From the NCBI GenBank assembly GCA_016707175.1, contig JADJIB010000001.1, forward strand, positions 620,001 through 684,000: a stretch of 64,000 nucleotides of DNA, written 5' to 3'. The notes under the pieces are model-generated. The model saw nothing but the letters and a program-made list of their open reading frames with translations. It ran no database searches and had not been told where the DNA came from. Below are positions 16,529 through 25,858 of the stretch, piece after piece (the stretch's first letter is position 1; every line of letters begins with the position of its first letter). A program made the translations under genes and the position numbers. The stretch is from Candidatus Phosphoribacter hodrii. Lineage in GTDB: Bacteria; Actinomycetota; Actinomycetes; Actinomycetales; Dermatophilaceae.

Positions 16529-18427
16529 ATGACCGAGACGGTGCGGCTGACGGGGGCCCAGGCCCTGGTGCGGTTCCTGGCCAACCAGCACTCCGAGCGT
16601 GACGGGGTCCAACAGCGGCTCGTCACAGGCATGTTCGGCATCTTCGGGCACGGCAACGTGGCCGGCGTCGGGCAGGCGCTTCTGCAGGACCAGACCGCCG
16701 CCGAGGCGGGCGAGCCCGGCGAGCACCTGCCCTACTTCCTGGTCCGCAACGAACAGGGCGCCGTCCACGCGGCAACCGCCTACTCCCGCACCAAGAACCG
16801 CCTGCAGACGATGGCCATCACCACGTCGATCGGCCCCGGTGCGACCAACATGGTCACCGGCGCTGCGCTCGCGACGACCAACCGGATCCCGGTGCTCCTG
16901 CTGCCCTCCGACCAGTTCGCGACGCGCTATCCCGACCCGGTGCTCCAGCAGTTGGAGGACCCCGGAACCCTCGACGTGTCGGTCAACGATGTCTTCCGCC
17001 CGGTGTCGCGCTTCTTCGACCGGATCAACCGGCCCGAGCAACTCATCCCGTCGTTGCTGGGCGCGATGCGGGTGCTCACTGACCCGGCCGACACCGGGGC
17101 CGTGACGATCTGCCTCCCGCAGGACGTGCAGGCCGAGGCGTTCGACTGGCCCGTGGCACTGTTCCGCCCGCGGGTCTGGCACATCGGCCGCCCGGCCCCT
17201 GAGGCCGCAGCGCTCGCCCGCGCGGTCCAGGTCATCAGATCGGCAAAGCGGCCGCTCGTGGTCGCCGGCGGCGGTGTCGTGTATGCCGATGGGTCCGAGC
17301 AGTTGCGCGCGTTCGCCACCGCGACCGGCATCCCCGTGGCCGACACCCATGCGGGCAAGGGCGCCATCAACTGGGACCACCCGAGCGCCGTCGGCGGGAT
17401 CGGCTCGACCGGCACCTCGGCCGCGAATGCGCTTGCGCGACAGGCAGATGTGGTCATCGGCATCGGCACTCGGTACTCCGACTTCACGACCGCCAGCCAC
17501 ACGATCTTCGCCAACCCCGACGTGCGGTTCGTCAACATCAACACCCTCGGCTTCGACGCAGCCAAGCACTCGGCGAGCATGCTCGTCGCCGACGCCCGCG
17601 AAGCCCTCACGGCGCTCACCGGGGCACTGGACGGGTGGAGCGTCGACGCGGCATACCGGCAGGAAGCCGTCGACCTCGATGCCGCGTGGCAGCGGGCCGT
17701 GGAGGAGTGCTACCACCGCGACCAGACCCCGCTGCCCGCCCAGACTGAGGTCTTCGGAGCCCTCAACGAGTTGATGGGGCCCGAGGACGTCGTCATCAAC
17801 GCCGCCGGCTCGATGCCCGGTGACCTGCAATGCCTGTGGCGCGCATCGACCCCCGTGCAGTACCACGTCGAATACGCCTACTCCTGCATGGGATACGAGA
17901 TCCCGGCCGCCCTGGGCGCCAAGTTGGCCCTCGGTGACGGGCACGAGGTCATCGCGATCGTCGGTGACGGCACCTACCAGATGCTTCCGCAGGAGATCGC
18001 GACGATCGTCTCCGAGGGCGTCAAGGTCATCATCGTCCTGCTGCAGAACCACGGCTTCGCGTCGATCGGCGGGCTGTCAGAGTCGCGAGGCTCGCAGCGC
18101 TTCGGCACCAACTACCGGATGCGCAACCGGACCTCTGGACGCTTGGACGGCGAGCATGTCCCCTTCGACCTCGCGGCCAACGCCGCGAGCTGGGGTGCCG
18201 ACGTGCTGCGATGTGCGACCATTGCCGACTTCCGGGCCAACTACGCCGCGGCGGCCGCCTCCGACCACACGACGGTGCTCTATATCGAGACCGACCTCTA
18301 TGGCCCCAACCCGCCCGGCTCAGCGTGGTGGGACGTGCCGGTCTCGCAGGTGAGCGACCTGCAGAGCACCCAGACGGCATACACCGAGTACGTCCGCGAG
18401 CAGGCCGCCCAGCGTCACTACCTGTGA
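16529..18427 (+). CDS. iolD: 3D-(3,5/4)-trihydroxycyclohexane-1,2-dione hydrolase (ThDP-dependent)
   Basis: IolD opens the cyclohexane ring to give 5-deoxyglucuronate. The 632-residue thiamine diphosphate enzyme has the N-terminal Pyr domain with RNEQGAVHAATAYSR (catalytic Glu near residue 77), a central domain with VVAGGGVVYADGSEQL, and the PP domain with IVGDGTYQMLPQEIATIVSEG, the Mg/ThDP GDG motif (near residue 475). The ATG at 16529 has AAGGA 8 bases upstream. The next gene, a dehydrogenase, starts 42 bases after its stop. A long antisense frame through this region has no family features. Confidence 0.93.
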   Translation: MTETVRLTGAQALVRFLANQHSERDGVQQRLVTGMFGIFGHGNVAGVGQALLQDQTAAEAGEPGEHLPYFLVRNEQGAVHAATAYSRTKNRLQTMAITTSIGPGATNMVTGAALATTNRIPVLLLPSDQFATRYPDPVLQQLEDPGTLDVSVNDVFRPVSRFFDRINRPEQLIPSLLGAMRVLTDPADTGAVTICLPQDVQAEAFDWPVALFRPRVWHIGRPAPEAAALARAVQVIRSAKRPLVVAGGGVVYADGSEQLRAFATATGIPVADTHAGKGAINWDHPSAVGGIGSTGTSAANALARQADVVIGIGTRYSDFTTASHTIFANPDVRFVNINTLGFDAAKHSASMLVADAREALTALTGALDGWSVDAAYRQEAVDLDAAWQRAVEECYHRDQTPLPAQTEVFGALNELMGPEDVVINAAGSMPGDLQCLWRASTPVQYHVEYAYSCMGYEIPAALGAKLALGDGHEVIAIVGDGTYQMLPQEIATIVSEGVKVIIVLLQNHGFASIGGLSESRGSQRFGTNYRMRNRTSGRLDGEHVPFDLAANAASWGADVLRCATIADFRANYAAAAASDHTTVLYIETDLYGPNPPGSAWWDVPVSQVSDLQSTQTAYTEYVREQAAQRHYL

Positions 18428-18469
18428 CCCGACCGGCTGCCCCGCCTAGACACAAGGGAACGAATCCTC

Positions 18470-19663
18470 ATGCGTGACATCGGAGTCGGCGTCATCAGCC
18501 TCGGCTGGATGGGCCGGTTGCACTCGACGTCCTACCTCGCCGCGCCGCTGCGTTACTCCGACCTCGGAGTGCGGACGCGCCTCGTCCACGCTGCCGACCC
18601 GGTGCCGGAGGCGCGGGAGTATGCCGCCGAGCAGCTCGGTTTCGCCCGCGCCAGCGCGGATTACCGCGAGCTGCTCGCCGACCCCGAGGTCGATGTCGTG
18701 TCGATCTGCTCGCCGAACTTCCTGCACAAGGAGATCGCCCTCGCGGCGGCCGCGGCCGGCAAGCCGTTCTGGATCGAGAAGCCGATGGGCGTCAGCGCCG
18801 ACGAGAGCGCCGACATCGCCCGCGCCGCCGCCGCGGCCGGAGTGGTCACCTCGGTCGGGTTCAACTACCGGCACGCGCCGGCGGTCGCCCGCGCCCGGCA
18901 GCTCATCCGCGACGGTGCCCTCGGCCGGATCACCAACATCCGGGTCTGGCTGATCGCCGACTATGCGTCGGCACCCGAAGGGCCCCTCACCTGGCGCTAC
19001 GACCGGGACCGAGCCGGCTCCGGGGTCGTCGGTGACCTCATGTCGCACGGGCTGGACCTCGCCCAGTTCCTCGTCGGCCGGGTCGCCTCGGTCACCGCGC
19101 TGAGCTCGACGTTCATCACCGAGCGTCCGATCCCCACCAAGGTGGGCGTCGGGCACGGCGGCTTCGAGATCGGCGACGAACGCGGACCCGTCGGCAACGA
19201 GGACTACGTCGGCATCCTCGCTCGCTTCGACAACGGCGTCGTCGGCACGCTGGAATCCTCACGCGTGTCGATCGGCCCGCGCTCGGAGTATGCCGTCGAG
19301 GTCTACGGCACGGGCGGATCGCTGCGCTGGAACTTCGAGAAGATCAACGAACTGCAGACCTGCCTGGTCAGCGCCACCGGCAACGGGCCTGAGCACGGCT
19401 ACACGACGTCGCTGGCCGGGCCGCAGCACGGCGACTTCGCCCGCTTCCAGCCCGGTCCCGGCGTCCCGATGGGATTCGACGACCTCAAGGTGGTCGAGGC
19501 CCAGCTCTTCCTGCGCTCGGTGCTCACCGGTCAGCAGTTGGCACCGTCGGCTGCCGATGGCTGGTCGGCTGCGGCCGCCGCCGATGCCGCAGTCGAGTCG
19601 GCCGCGGACGGCCAGTGGCACGCCGTGCCCGAGGTTGAAGGCATCACCACCTACGACGCCTGA
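18470..19663 (+). CDS. Gfo/Idh/MocA-family dehydrogenase, last gene of the iolD unit
   Basis: This NAD(P)-dependent oxidoreductase has 397 residues, longer than the other dehydrogenases here. It shows GVISLGWMGRLHSTSY, SICSPNFLHKEIALA, FWIEKPMGVSADE (EKP motif, near residue 104), VGFNYRHAPAVARAR and VGDLMSHGLDLAQFLVG with the family Asp-His pair. A helix-linked insert (HGYTTSLAGPQHGDFARF) resembles the extended IolW/scyllo-inositol type branch. It likely handles scyllo- or another inositol isomer so that it can enter the main pathway. This is inferred from position and family only. It ends the island, and purC lies 56 bases beyond, convergent. Confidence 0.82.
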   Translation: MRDIGVGVISLGWMGRLHSTSYLAAPLRYSDLGVRTRLVHAADPVPEAREYAAEQLGFARASADYRELLADPEVDVVSICSPNFLHKEIALAAAAAGKPFWIEKPMGVSADESADIARAAAAAGVVTSVGFNYRHAPAVARARQLIRDGALGRITNIRVWLIADYASAPEGPLTWRYDRDRAGSGVVGDLMSHGLDLAQFLVGRVASVTALSSTFITERPIPTKVGVGHGGFEIGDERGPVGNEDYVGILARFDNGVVGTLESSRVSIGPRSEYAVEVYGTGGSLRWNFEKINELQTCLVSATGNGPEHGYTTSLAGPQHGDFARFQPGPGVPMGFDDLKVVEAQLFLRSVLTGQQLAPSAADGWSAAAAADAAVESAADGQWHAVPEVEGITTYDA

Positions 19664-19719
19664 CCACGCGGCATACCCGTCAGACCCGGCAGACTCGTCG
19701 GTCAGAGCCGGCAGACCCG

Positions 19720-20640
19720 TCAGGGAAGCGTGTTCCCGGTGATCCGCTCGTAGGCCTCGAGATAGCGCGCCCGGGTCGCCTCGACGACGTGTTCGGGCAA
19801 CGGGGGCGGAGCCTCACCCGACGAGCGGTCCCAACCGCTCTCCGGCGAGGTCAGCCAGTCGCGGACGAACTGCTTGTCGAACGACGGCTGCGACCGGCCC
19901 GGCTGCCACTGATCGGCCGGCCAGAAGCGTGACGAGTCGGGGGTGAGGACCTCGTCGGCCAGCACGATGACGGGGCCGCCGCTGTCGTCCTCGCGGGAGC
20001 GGTCGATGCCGAACTCCACTTTGGTGTCCGCGATGATGATGCCGTTGGCGCCGGCGATCTCGTTGCCACGGGCCAGGATTCGGCGGGTCAAGACGTCGAT
20101 GCGGGCCGCCACCTGGGTCCCGACCGCGCTCTGAACCTCCTCGATGGTCATCGGCTCGTCGTGCTGGCCCATCGCGGCCTTGGTGCTGGGCGTGAAGATC
20201 GGCACCGGCAGCCGCGAGCCGTCCTCGAGCCCGGCCGGAAGCGGGACGCCAGACACCGCCCCCGACTGCCGATACTCGCTCAGGCCGCCGCCGGTGAGAT
20301 AGGCCCGGGCGATGCACTCGACGGGGATCATCTCCAGGCGCCGCACCAGAACGGCGCGGCCGGCCACCGCGGCGGGCACGTCGGTCGAGACCACATGGTT
20401 CTCCAGGCCCACGAGCCGGTCGAACCACCACAGCGACAACTGCGTCAGCACCCGCCCCTTGTCGGGAATGGGGGTGTCCAGGACGTAGTCGAACGCCGAG
20501 ATCCGGTCGGACGCGACGAGCAGCACCTGGTCGGTCCGGCGCTCACCCGTCACCGGATCGAGCGGCGCATACAGGTCGCGGACCTTCCCCGAATAGATGT
20601 GCTCATAGCCCGGCAGGACGAGGGCCGTCGAGTCGCTCAT
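19720..20640 (-). CDS. purC: Phosphoribosylaminoimidazole-succinocarboxamide synthase (SAICAR synthetase)
   Basis: PurC joins CAIR and aspartate using ATP in purine synthesis. The 306-residue protein is the larger, yeast-like form. It has YSGKVRDLY (phosphate-binding start, near residue 16), DRISAFDYVLDTPIPDKG, ECIARAYLTGGGLSEY, IIADTKVEFGID and the late motif LADEVLTPDSSRFWP. The start overlaps the purD stop by 4 bases (ATGA), so the two are one operon read purD then purC. Together with purL at 1-1063 in the same orientation, it flanks the inositol island. Confidence 0.96.
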   Translation of the reverse strand: MSDSTALVLPGYEHIYSGKVRDLYAPLDPVTGERRTDQVLLVASDRISAFDYVLDTPIPDKGRVLTQLSLWWFDRLVGLENHVVSTDVPAAVAGRAVLVRRLEMIPVECIARAYLTGGGLSEYRQSGAVSGVPLPAGLEDGSRLPVPIFTPSTKAAMGQHDEPMTIEEVQSAVGTQVAARIDVLTRRILARGNEIAGANGIIIADTKVEFGIDRSREDDSGGPVIVLADEVLTPDSSRFWPADQWQPGRSQPSFDKQFVRDWLTSPESGWDRSSGEAPPPLPEHVVEATRARYLEAYERITGNTLP

Positions 20641-21929
20641 GTGTCACTCCCTGGGATGTGGATCTCGCCTCGCGCCGCAGCAAGCGCGATGTCGCTGCGA
20701 TGGTGCCCACCGGCCAACTCAAGGCAGGACACCGCGCGGTATGCCGTGTCCCTCGCCGATGCCAGGTCGGCACCCACGGCCATGACGTCCAACACCCGGC
20801 CGCCGGCCGCGACGATCCGGCCGTCCTCGGCCCGGCGCGTGCCCGCATGAAGCACCCAGGCCCCGGGCACCTCCGCCGCCGCATCGAGGCCCTCGATCGT
20901 GCCGCCGGGCACCGGCGCGGCGGGGTAGCCCTCCGCAGCGAGCACGACGACGACCGCCGACTCGGGTCGGTGGTGCAGGTCGTCCGCGTCGTCGAGGCGG
21001 CCGGTCGCGGCGGCATACAAGAGCGTGCCCAGGGGCGTGACCAACCGAGCGAGCGAGACCTGCCCGTCGGGGTCGCCGAACCGCGCGTTGAACTCCACCA
21101 CCCGTGGGCCGCGCGACGTCATCGCCAGGCCGACGTAGAGGGTGCCGACGAACGGAGTCTCCCGACGGTGCATCTCGTCGATCGTCGGCTGGGCGATGTG
21201 CTCGATGACCCAGTCGGACAGGTGCGGCGGCGCCCAGGGCAATGGCGAATAGGCGCCCATGCCACCGGTGTTGGGCCCGAGGTCACCGTCGCCGACTCGC
21301 TTGAAGTCTTGCGCGGGTGACAACGCTCGCACGCTGGTGCCGTCGCAGATGCAGAAGACCGACACCTCGGGCCCGTCGAGGAACTCCTCGACGACCAGTT
21401 GACCATCCGGCTTGGCCAGGCAGGCGCGCGCGTGGGCCAGGGCGGCCTCGCGGTCGTCGGTGACGACGACGCCCTTGCCGGCGGCCAGCCCGTCGTCCTT
21501 GACGACGTGCGGCGCCCCGAGCGCATCGAGGGCGGACTCGACCTCGGCCATCGTCGTGCACACATGGGCCAATGCGGTGGGCACCCCTGCCGAGGCCATG
21601 ACCTCCTTGGCGAAGGACTTGCTGCCCTCCAACTGGGCCGCCGCGGCGGACGGGCCGTAGACGGCATACCCCGCCTCGCGCAAGGCGTCGGAGACTCCCG
21701 CGACCAGGGGCGCCTCGGGGCCCACGACGACCAGATCGACGGTATGCCGCGCAGCCACCGCGAGCACAGCGGCGGCATCGCACACGTCGGCGAGCGGCTC
21801 GCACTGGGCGATGAGGTCGATCCCGGGGTTGCCCGGGGCGGCGACGACGGCCGATACGTCGGGATCGGCGCTCAGGCCGCGGACGAGGGCGTGTTCGCGG
21901 GCACCGGACCCGATGACGAGGACCTTCAC
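20637..21929 (-). CDS. purD: Phosphoribosylamine-glycine ligase (GAR synthetase)
   Basis: PurD catalyses the second step of purine synthesis, joining phosphoribosylamine and glycine with ATP. The 430-residue ATP-grasp protein has KVLVIGSGAREHALV at the N-terminus, VVGPEAPLVAGVSDAL (near residue 75), a central ATP-grasp region with VVEEFLDGPEVSVF and GDGDLGPNTGGMGAYSP, then EFNARFGDPDGQVSLARL. It is the first gene of the purD-purC operon. It is divergent from the HelR gene, with 167 bases between the starts. Confidence 0.96.
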   Translation of the reverse strand: MKVLVIGSGAREHALVRGLSADPDVSAVVAAPGNPGIDLIAQCEPLADVCDAAAVLAVAARHTVDLVVVGPEAPLVAGVSDALREAGYAVYGPSAAAAQLEGSKSFAKEVMASAGVPTALAHVCTTMAEVESALDALGAPHVVKDDGLAAGKGVVVTDDREAALAHARACLAKPDGQLVVEEFLDGPEVSVFCICDGTSVRALSPAQDFKRVGDGDLGPNTGGMGAYSPLPWAPPHLSDWVIEHIAQPTIDEMHRRETPFVGTLYVGLAMTSRGPRVVEFNARFGDPDGQVSLARLVTPLGTLLYAAATGRLDDADDLHHRPESAVVVVLAAEGYPAAPVPGGTIEGLDAAAEVPGAWVLHAGTRRAEDGRIVAAGGRVLDVMAVGADLASARDTAYRAVSCLELAGGHHRSDIALAAARGEIHIPGSDT

Positions 21930-22096
21930 ACCCCAACCCTAGGGCCCCGGGCCGCCGTCTCGCCCGGGCTGGGCGGGCGCGCGAGCGGCCGCCGCTGCAC
22001 TAGACTTGTGCGTTCCGTGGCCGGGCGACCGGCCTCTCGAAACGACGGGACGGAAACCTGCGACCGGATGGACGCCGTGACCAGGACGGGTGCTCG

Positions 22097-24334
22097 ATGA
22101 CGACGGCACACGACCTGCCCCAAGCGCCCGCGGGGGCCGACGACGCCCTCGCGGCAGAGCTTGCGATCGAGCAGGCCCACGTCGACCGTGTTTACGCCGA
22201 ACTCGACAAGGCGTCCCAGCGCGCGCGACTCGTGGCCGTCGAAGGCCTGGCTCGTGGCCGCACCGAGCGCACCGGCGAGGCCCGAGACGAGGAGCTCACC
22301 GGGCTGTTCGAACGCGACGCCCTCGTCTTCCACGCCGCTCGTCGTCAGCATGCCCTGGACACTCAGTACGAAGGGTTGGTCTTCGGCCGCCTGGACCTCG
22401 ACCACCCCGTGGCCGGCCGTGACAGTGAGGCGCTCGAACGCGAGGTCCGTTACATCGGGCGACTCGGGGTCCGCGACGACGACTACGAGCCGCTCGTCAT
22501 GGACTGGCGCGCACCCGCCGCCGCTCCGTTTTATCGGGCGACGCCGGTCGAGCCCATGGGTGTCCTGCGTCGGCGTGTCCTGCGCTGCCGCGGGCCCGTC
22601 GTCATCGGCGCCGAGGACGACCTCATGGTCCCCGAAGCCCCTGACGGGTTGGTCATCCTCGGGGACGGCGCGCTCATGGCGGCGCTCACCCGCACCCGCG
22701 GCGCCCGGATGCGTGACATCGTCGCGACGATCCAGGCCCACCAGGACGAGGCGATCCGGGCTCCGGGGCGCGGCGTCACCGAGATCACCGGAGGCCCCGG
22801 CACCGGCAAGACCGTCGTCGCGCTGCACCGCGCGGCATACCTGTTGTATGCCGACCGGCGGCGTTACGAGAGCGGCGGCATCCTCGTGGTCGGGCCCTCG
22901 GCGGCCTACACGGCATACATCGAGCGGGTCCTGCCCTCCCTCGGTGAGGACAGCGTCGCGCTGCGCGCCCTGGGCGACATCGTCGACGCGATGTCGACCG
23001 ACCGGCACGACACCCCGGCCGCGGCTGCGGTCAAGGGGTCGCTGCGGATGCGCGAGCTCATGGCGCGGGTGGCGCGCGGCCTGCCCGACGGCGTCCCCAC
23101 CGAGCTGCGCACCTTCGTCGCCGGGTATGCCGTGCGCCTGGACTCGACTGTCCTGCAACGGATCCGCGCGCACGTCCTGCGCCAACACCCGCACAACCTC
23201 GGGGTCGAGGCGGCCCGCCAGACCCTCGCCGAGACGGCCCTGCGGCTCGTCGGGCACCCCGACCGCGACGACTTCCTCGGCCGCTTCAGCGACCACATCG
23301 AGGTCGACGCATTCCTCTCGGCCTGGTGGCCGCAACTGGACCCGCGCGAGGTGCTCCTCTGGCTGACCGATCGCCAGCGTCTGGACGCCTGCGCGGCCGG
23401 GCTCCTTGGCCCCGCCGAGGTCGACGCGGTCCATGCCTCCTGGATGGAGGCCCTTGAGACCGGGACCTGGTCGATCGCCGACGTCGCGCTCGTCGACGAA
23501 CTCGCGGTGCGCCTAGGCCCTGAGCAGGAGCAACCCGTCGAGGAGCGCGGCTTCTTCGAGATCGAGAACCTCGACGAACTCCTCGAAGGCGCCACGGGCG
23601 GGTCGTTCCGTCCGGAGGAGGTCGAGCCGGCCTACTCGACGACTCCGTCAGATCCGCGCGATCGGCTGCTCGTCGGACGCATCGGACGGGTCGCCGACTA
23701 TGCCCACGTGCTCGTCGACGAGGCGCAGGACCTGTCGCCGATGCAGTGGCGGATGCTCGGGCGGCGCGGCCGACGGGCTTCCTGGACCGTCGTCGGCGAT
23801 GCCGCCCAGAGCGCGTGGCCCGACCCGGTCGAGTCGCTCGTCGCCCGTGCCGAGGCCTGGGGTGGGCAGGAGCACCGGCTCTTCCACATGGGCACCAACT
23901 ACCGCAACGCCCGCGAGATCTTCGACTACGCGGCAGCCGTCGTGCGGACCGAGGTGCCCGACGCCGACATCCCCGAGGCGGTGCGCGAGACCGGCATACC
24001 TCCGCGTGAGGCGCGCCTCGGCGAGCGGCCCCTGGAGTCGATCGAGGCCGAGGCTCAACGACTGCTGACCGAGGTCGACGGCAGCGTCGCGATCATCACC
24101 CCCCGCCGGTATGCCGCAGCGCTGGCGTCGTTGGACGGCTCCGCGCAAGGCCGGCTGCGGGTGCTCGACCCGCTGTCGACCAAGGGTTTGGAATGGGATG
24201 CGACCCTCGTCGTCGACCCCGACGAGATCGTGCGGGAGTCTCCCGGCGGCATACGCACCCTTTATGTGGTTCTTACCCGTGCGGCACACCGGATGACGGT
24301 GCTTCAAACCCGCAGACGCGGTGACGATCACTGA
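22097..24334 (+). CDS. helR: RNA polymerase recycling ATPase of the HelD/HelR type (UvrD-like)
   Basis: HelD-like proteins dislodge stalled RNA polymerase. In some actinobacteria HelR also removes rifamycin from the enzyme. The 745-residue protein has an N-terminal coiled-coil-prone part (EQAHVDRVYAELDKASQRAR) followed by YIGRLGVRDDDYEPLVMDWRAP, the typical HelD entry motif. Superfamily 1 motifs are Walker A ITGGPGTGKTVVALHRAAY (near residues 231-245), DEAQDLSPMQWRML (near 540) and a C-terminal LYVVLTRAAHRM. It has no DNA-helicase-specific extension. Whether it is the rifamycin-protective HelR or general HelD needs the loop reaching the polymerase main channel to be compared. The family assignment is firm and the symbol less so. 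Confidence 0.85.
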   Translation: MTTAHDLPQAPAGADDALAAELAIEQAHVDRVYAELDKASQRARLVAVEGLARGRTERTGEARDEELTGLFERDALVFHAARRQHALDTQYEGLVFGRLDLDHPVAGRDSEALEREVRYIGRLGVRDDDYEPLVMDWRAPAAAPFYRATPVEPMGVLRRRVLRCRGPVVIGAEDDLMVPEAPDGLVILGDGALMAALTRTRGARMRDIVATIQAHQDEAIRAPGRGVTEITGGPGTGKTVVALHRAAYLLYADRRRYESGGILVVGPSAAYTAYIERVLPSLGEDSVALRALGDIVDAMSTDRHDTPAAAAVKGSLRMRELMARVARGLPDGVPTELRTFVAGYAVRLDSTVLQRIRAHVLRQHPHNLGVEAARQTLAETALRLVGHPDRDDFLGRFSDHIEVDAFLSAWWPQLDPREVLLWLTDRQRLDACAAGLLGPAEVDAVHASWMEALETGTWSIADVALVDELAVRLGPEQEQPVEERGFFEIENLDELLEGATGGSFRPEEVEPAYSTTPSDPRDRLLVGRIGRVADYAHVLVDEAQDLSPMQWRMLGRRGRRASWTVVGDAAQSAWPDPVESLVARAEAWGGQEHRLFHMGTNYRNAREIFDYAAAVVRTEVPDADIPEAVRETGIPPREARLGERPLESIEAEAQRLLTEVDGSVAIITPRRYAAALASLDGSAQGRLRVLDPLSTKGLEWDATLVVDPDEIVRESPGGIRTLYVVLTRAAHRMTVLQTRRRGDDH

Positions 24335-24412
24335 GGTCTGCCCGATCGGAAGCGCCTCAGGCGAGGGCAGCGCGGTGCGTCGGCGGCATACCTCCTCGCG
24401 TGGTGGGGGCGC

Positions 24413-25720
24413 TCAGTCCTCGCCGAGCAGGTCGTGGCGCACGATGATCGCGTCACGGCCGGGGCCGACGCCAATCGCGGACACCCGAGCGCCGATGAGC
24501 TCCTCGACCCGCAGCACGTAGGCCTGAGCGTTGGTCGGCAGCTCCTCGAAGGTGCGGCAGCCGGTGATGTCCTCCCACCAGCCGGGCAACGTCTCGTAGA
24601 TCGGCTGAGCGTGGTGGAAGTCGCTCTGGTTGACCGGCATCTCGTTGTGGCGGACGCCGTCGACGTCATAGGCGACGCAGATCGGCACCTCCTCCAGGCC
24701 GGTGAGGACGTCGAGCTTGGTGACGACGAAGTCGGTCACCCCGTTGATCCGGGTGGCATAGCGGCCGATGACCACGTCCATCCACCCACAGCGGCGGGGC
24801 CGGCCGGTCGTCGTGCCGTATTCCGTGCCGACCTTGCGCAGGAACTCACCGTTGGCGTCGAACAACTCGGTGGGGAAGGGGCCCTCCCCCACCCGGGTCG
24901 TGTAGGCCTTGAGGATCGCGATGACGCGGGCCACTCGGGTCGGCGGGATGCCCGAGCCGGTGCAGGCGCCGCCGGCCGTCGCGTTGGACGAGGTGACGAA
25001 CGGGTAGGTCCCGAAGTCGACGTCCAGCAGCGTGGCTTGTCCGGCCTCCAGCAGCACCGTCTCGCCCCGGTCGAGCGCCTCCTGGAGCACCAACGACGTG
25101 TCGCGGACCATGGGAGCCAGCCGAGCGGCATACGACTCGAGTTCCTCGACCACCTCCGCGACCGAGATGGCCCGTCGGTTGTAGATCTTGGCGAGCACCT
25201 GGTTTTTGAACAGCAGCGCCGCCTCGACCTTCTGCTCGAGGATGTGCCGGTCGAACAGGTCCTGGACCCGGATGCCGGTGCGCGACATCTTGTCGGCATA
25301 GGTGGGGCCGATGCCCCGGCCGGTGGTGCCGATCTTGCGGGCACCGAGGAAGCGCTCGGTCACCTTGTCGAGCACCCGGTTGTAGGGCGTGATGATGTGC
25401 GCGTCGGCGCTGACGATGAGCTTGGAGGTGTCGACTCCACGCGCATTGAGGCCGTCGATCTCGCGGAAGAGCACCTCGAGGTCGACGACGACGCCGTTGC
25501 CGATGACCGGCGTGCAACTCGGCGTGAGGATGCCCGACGGCAGCAGGTGCAGCGCGTACTTCTCGGTGCTGCCGTCGGCCTGCTCGATGACGACCGTGTG
25601 ACCGGCGTTGTTGCCGCCGTTGAACTTCACGACGTAGTCGACGCGGCGACCGAGCAGGTCAGTGGCTTTCCCCTTGCCTTCGTCGCCCCACTGGGCGCCG
25701 ACGAGGACGACTGCGGGCAT
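24413..25720 (-). CDS. purA: Adenylosuccinate synthetase
   Basis: PurA makes adenylosuccinate from IMP, aspartate and GTP, the first committed step to AMP. The 435-residue protein has VVLVGAQWGDEGKGKATD (P-loop-like GDEGKGK near residue 12), KFNGGNNAGHTV, GTTGRGIGPTYADK, EAGQATLLDVDFGTYPFVTSSN and RPRRCGWMD. The ATG at 25720 has GGAAGGA upstream and gives the standard start. An ATG 14 codons earlier adds a basic extension not seen in the family. It appears monocistronic. The gap of 78 bases to the HelR gene (convergent) holds one GTATGCCG word. Confidence 0.96.
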   Translation of the reverse strand: MPAVVLVGAQWGDEGKGKATDLLGRRVDYVVKFNGGNNAGHTVVIEQADGSTEKYALHLLPSGILTPSCTPVIGNGVVVDLEVLFREIDGLNARGVDTSKLIVSADAHIITPYNRVLDKVTERFLGARKIGTTGRGIGPTYADKMSRTGIRVQDLFDRHILEQKVEAALLFKNQVLAKIYNRRAISVAEVVEELESYAARLAPMVRDTSLVLQEALDRGETVLLEAGQATLLDVDFGTYPFVTSSNATAGGACTGSGIPPTRVARVIAILKAYTTRVGEGPFPTELFDANGEFLRKVGTEYGTTTGRPRRCGWMDVVIGRYATRINGVTDFVVTKLDVLTGLEEVPICVAYDVDGVRHNEMPVNQSDFHHAQPIYETLPGWWEDITGCRTFEELPTNAQAYVLRVEELIGARVSAIGVGPGRDAIIVRHDLLGED

Positions 25721-25858
25721 GCGCGGGTCCTTCCGTTCGCGAGGTGGTCGCCGGAGCGACATCCCAGGCTACCGGGGCGCGTGGTGCTGAGGTCACCGCG
25801 TCCGTATGCCGTGCACCGCACTCTCGTCAGGGCGCCCTGTTCGCCCCGCTCGCCGCAG

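Noticed and set aside
15398..18052. An 884-codon open frame on the minus strand
   Set aside because: It runs antisense through the transaldolase and iolD, both with full catalytic motifs. Its product is Arg/Gly/Asp-rich with no family feature. Such frames are common in GC-rich DNA.
22000..22096. Rifamycin-associated element before the HelR gene
   Set aside because: I looked for a conserved inverted element in the 167-base gap and saw nothing I could match with confidence.
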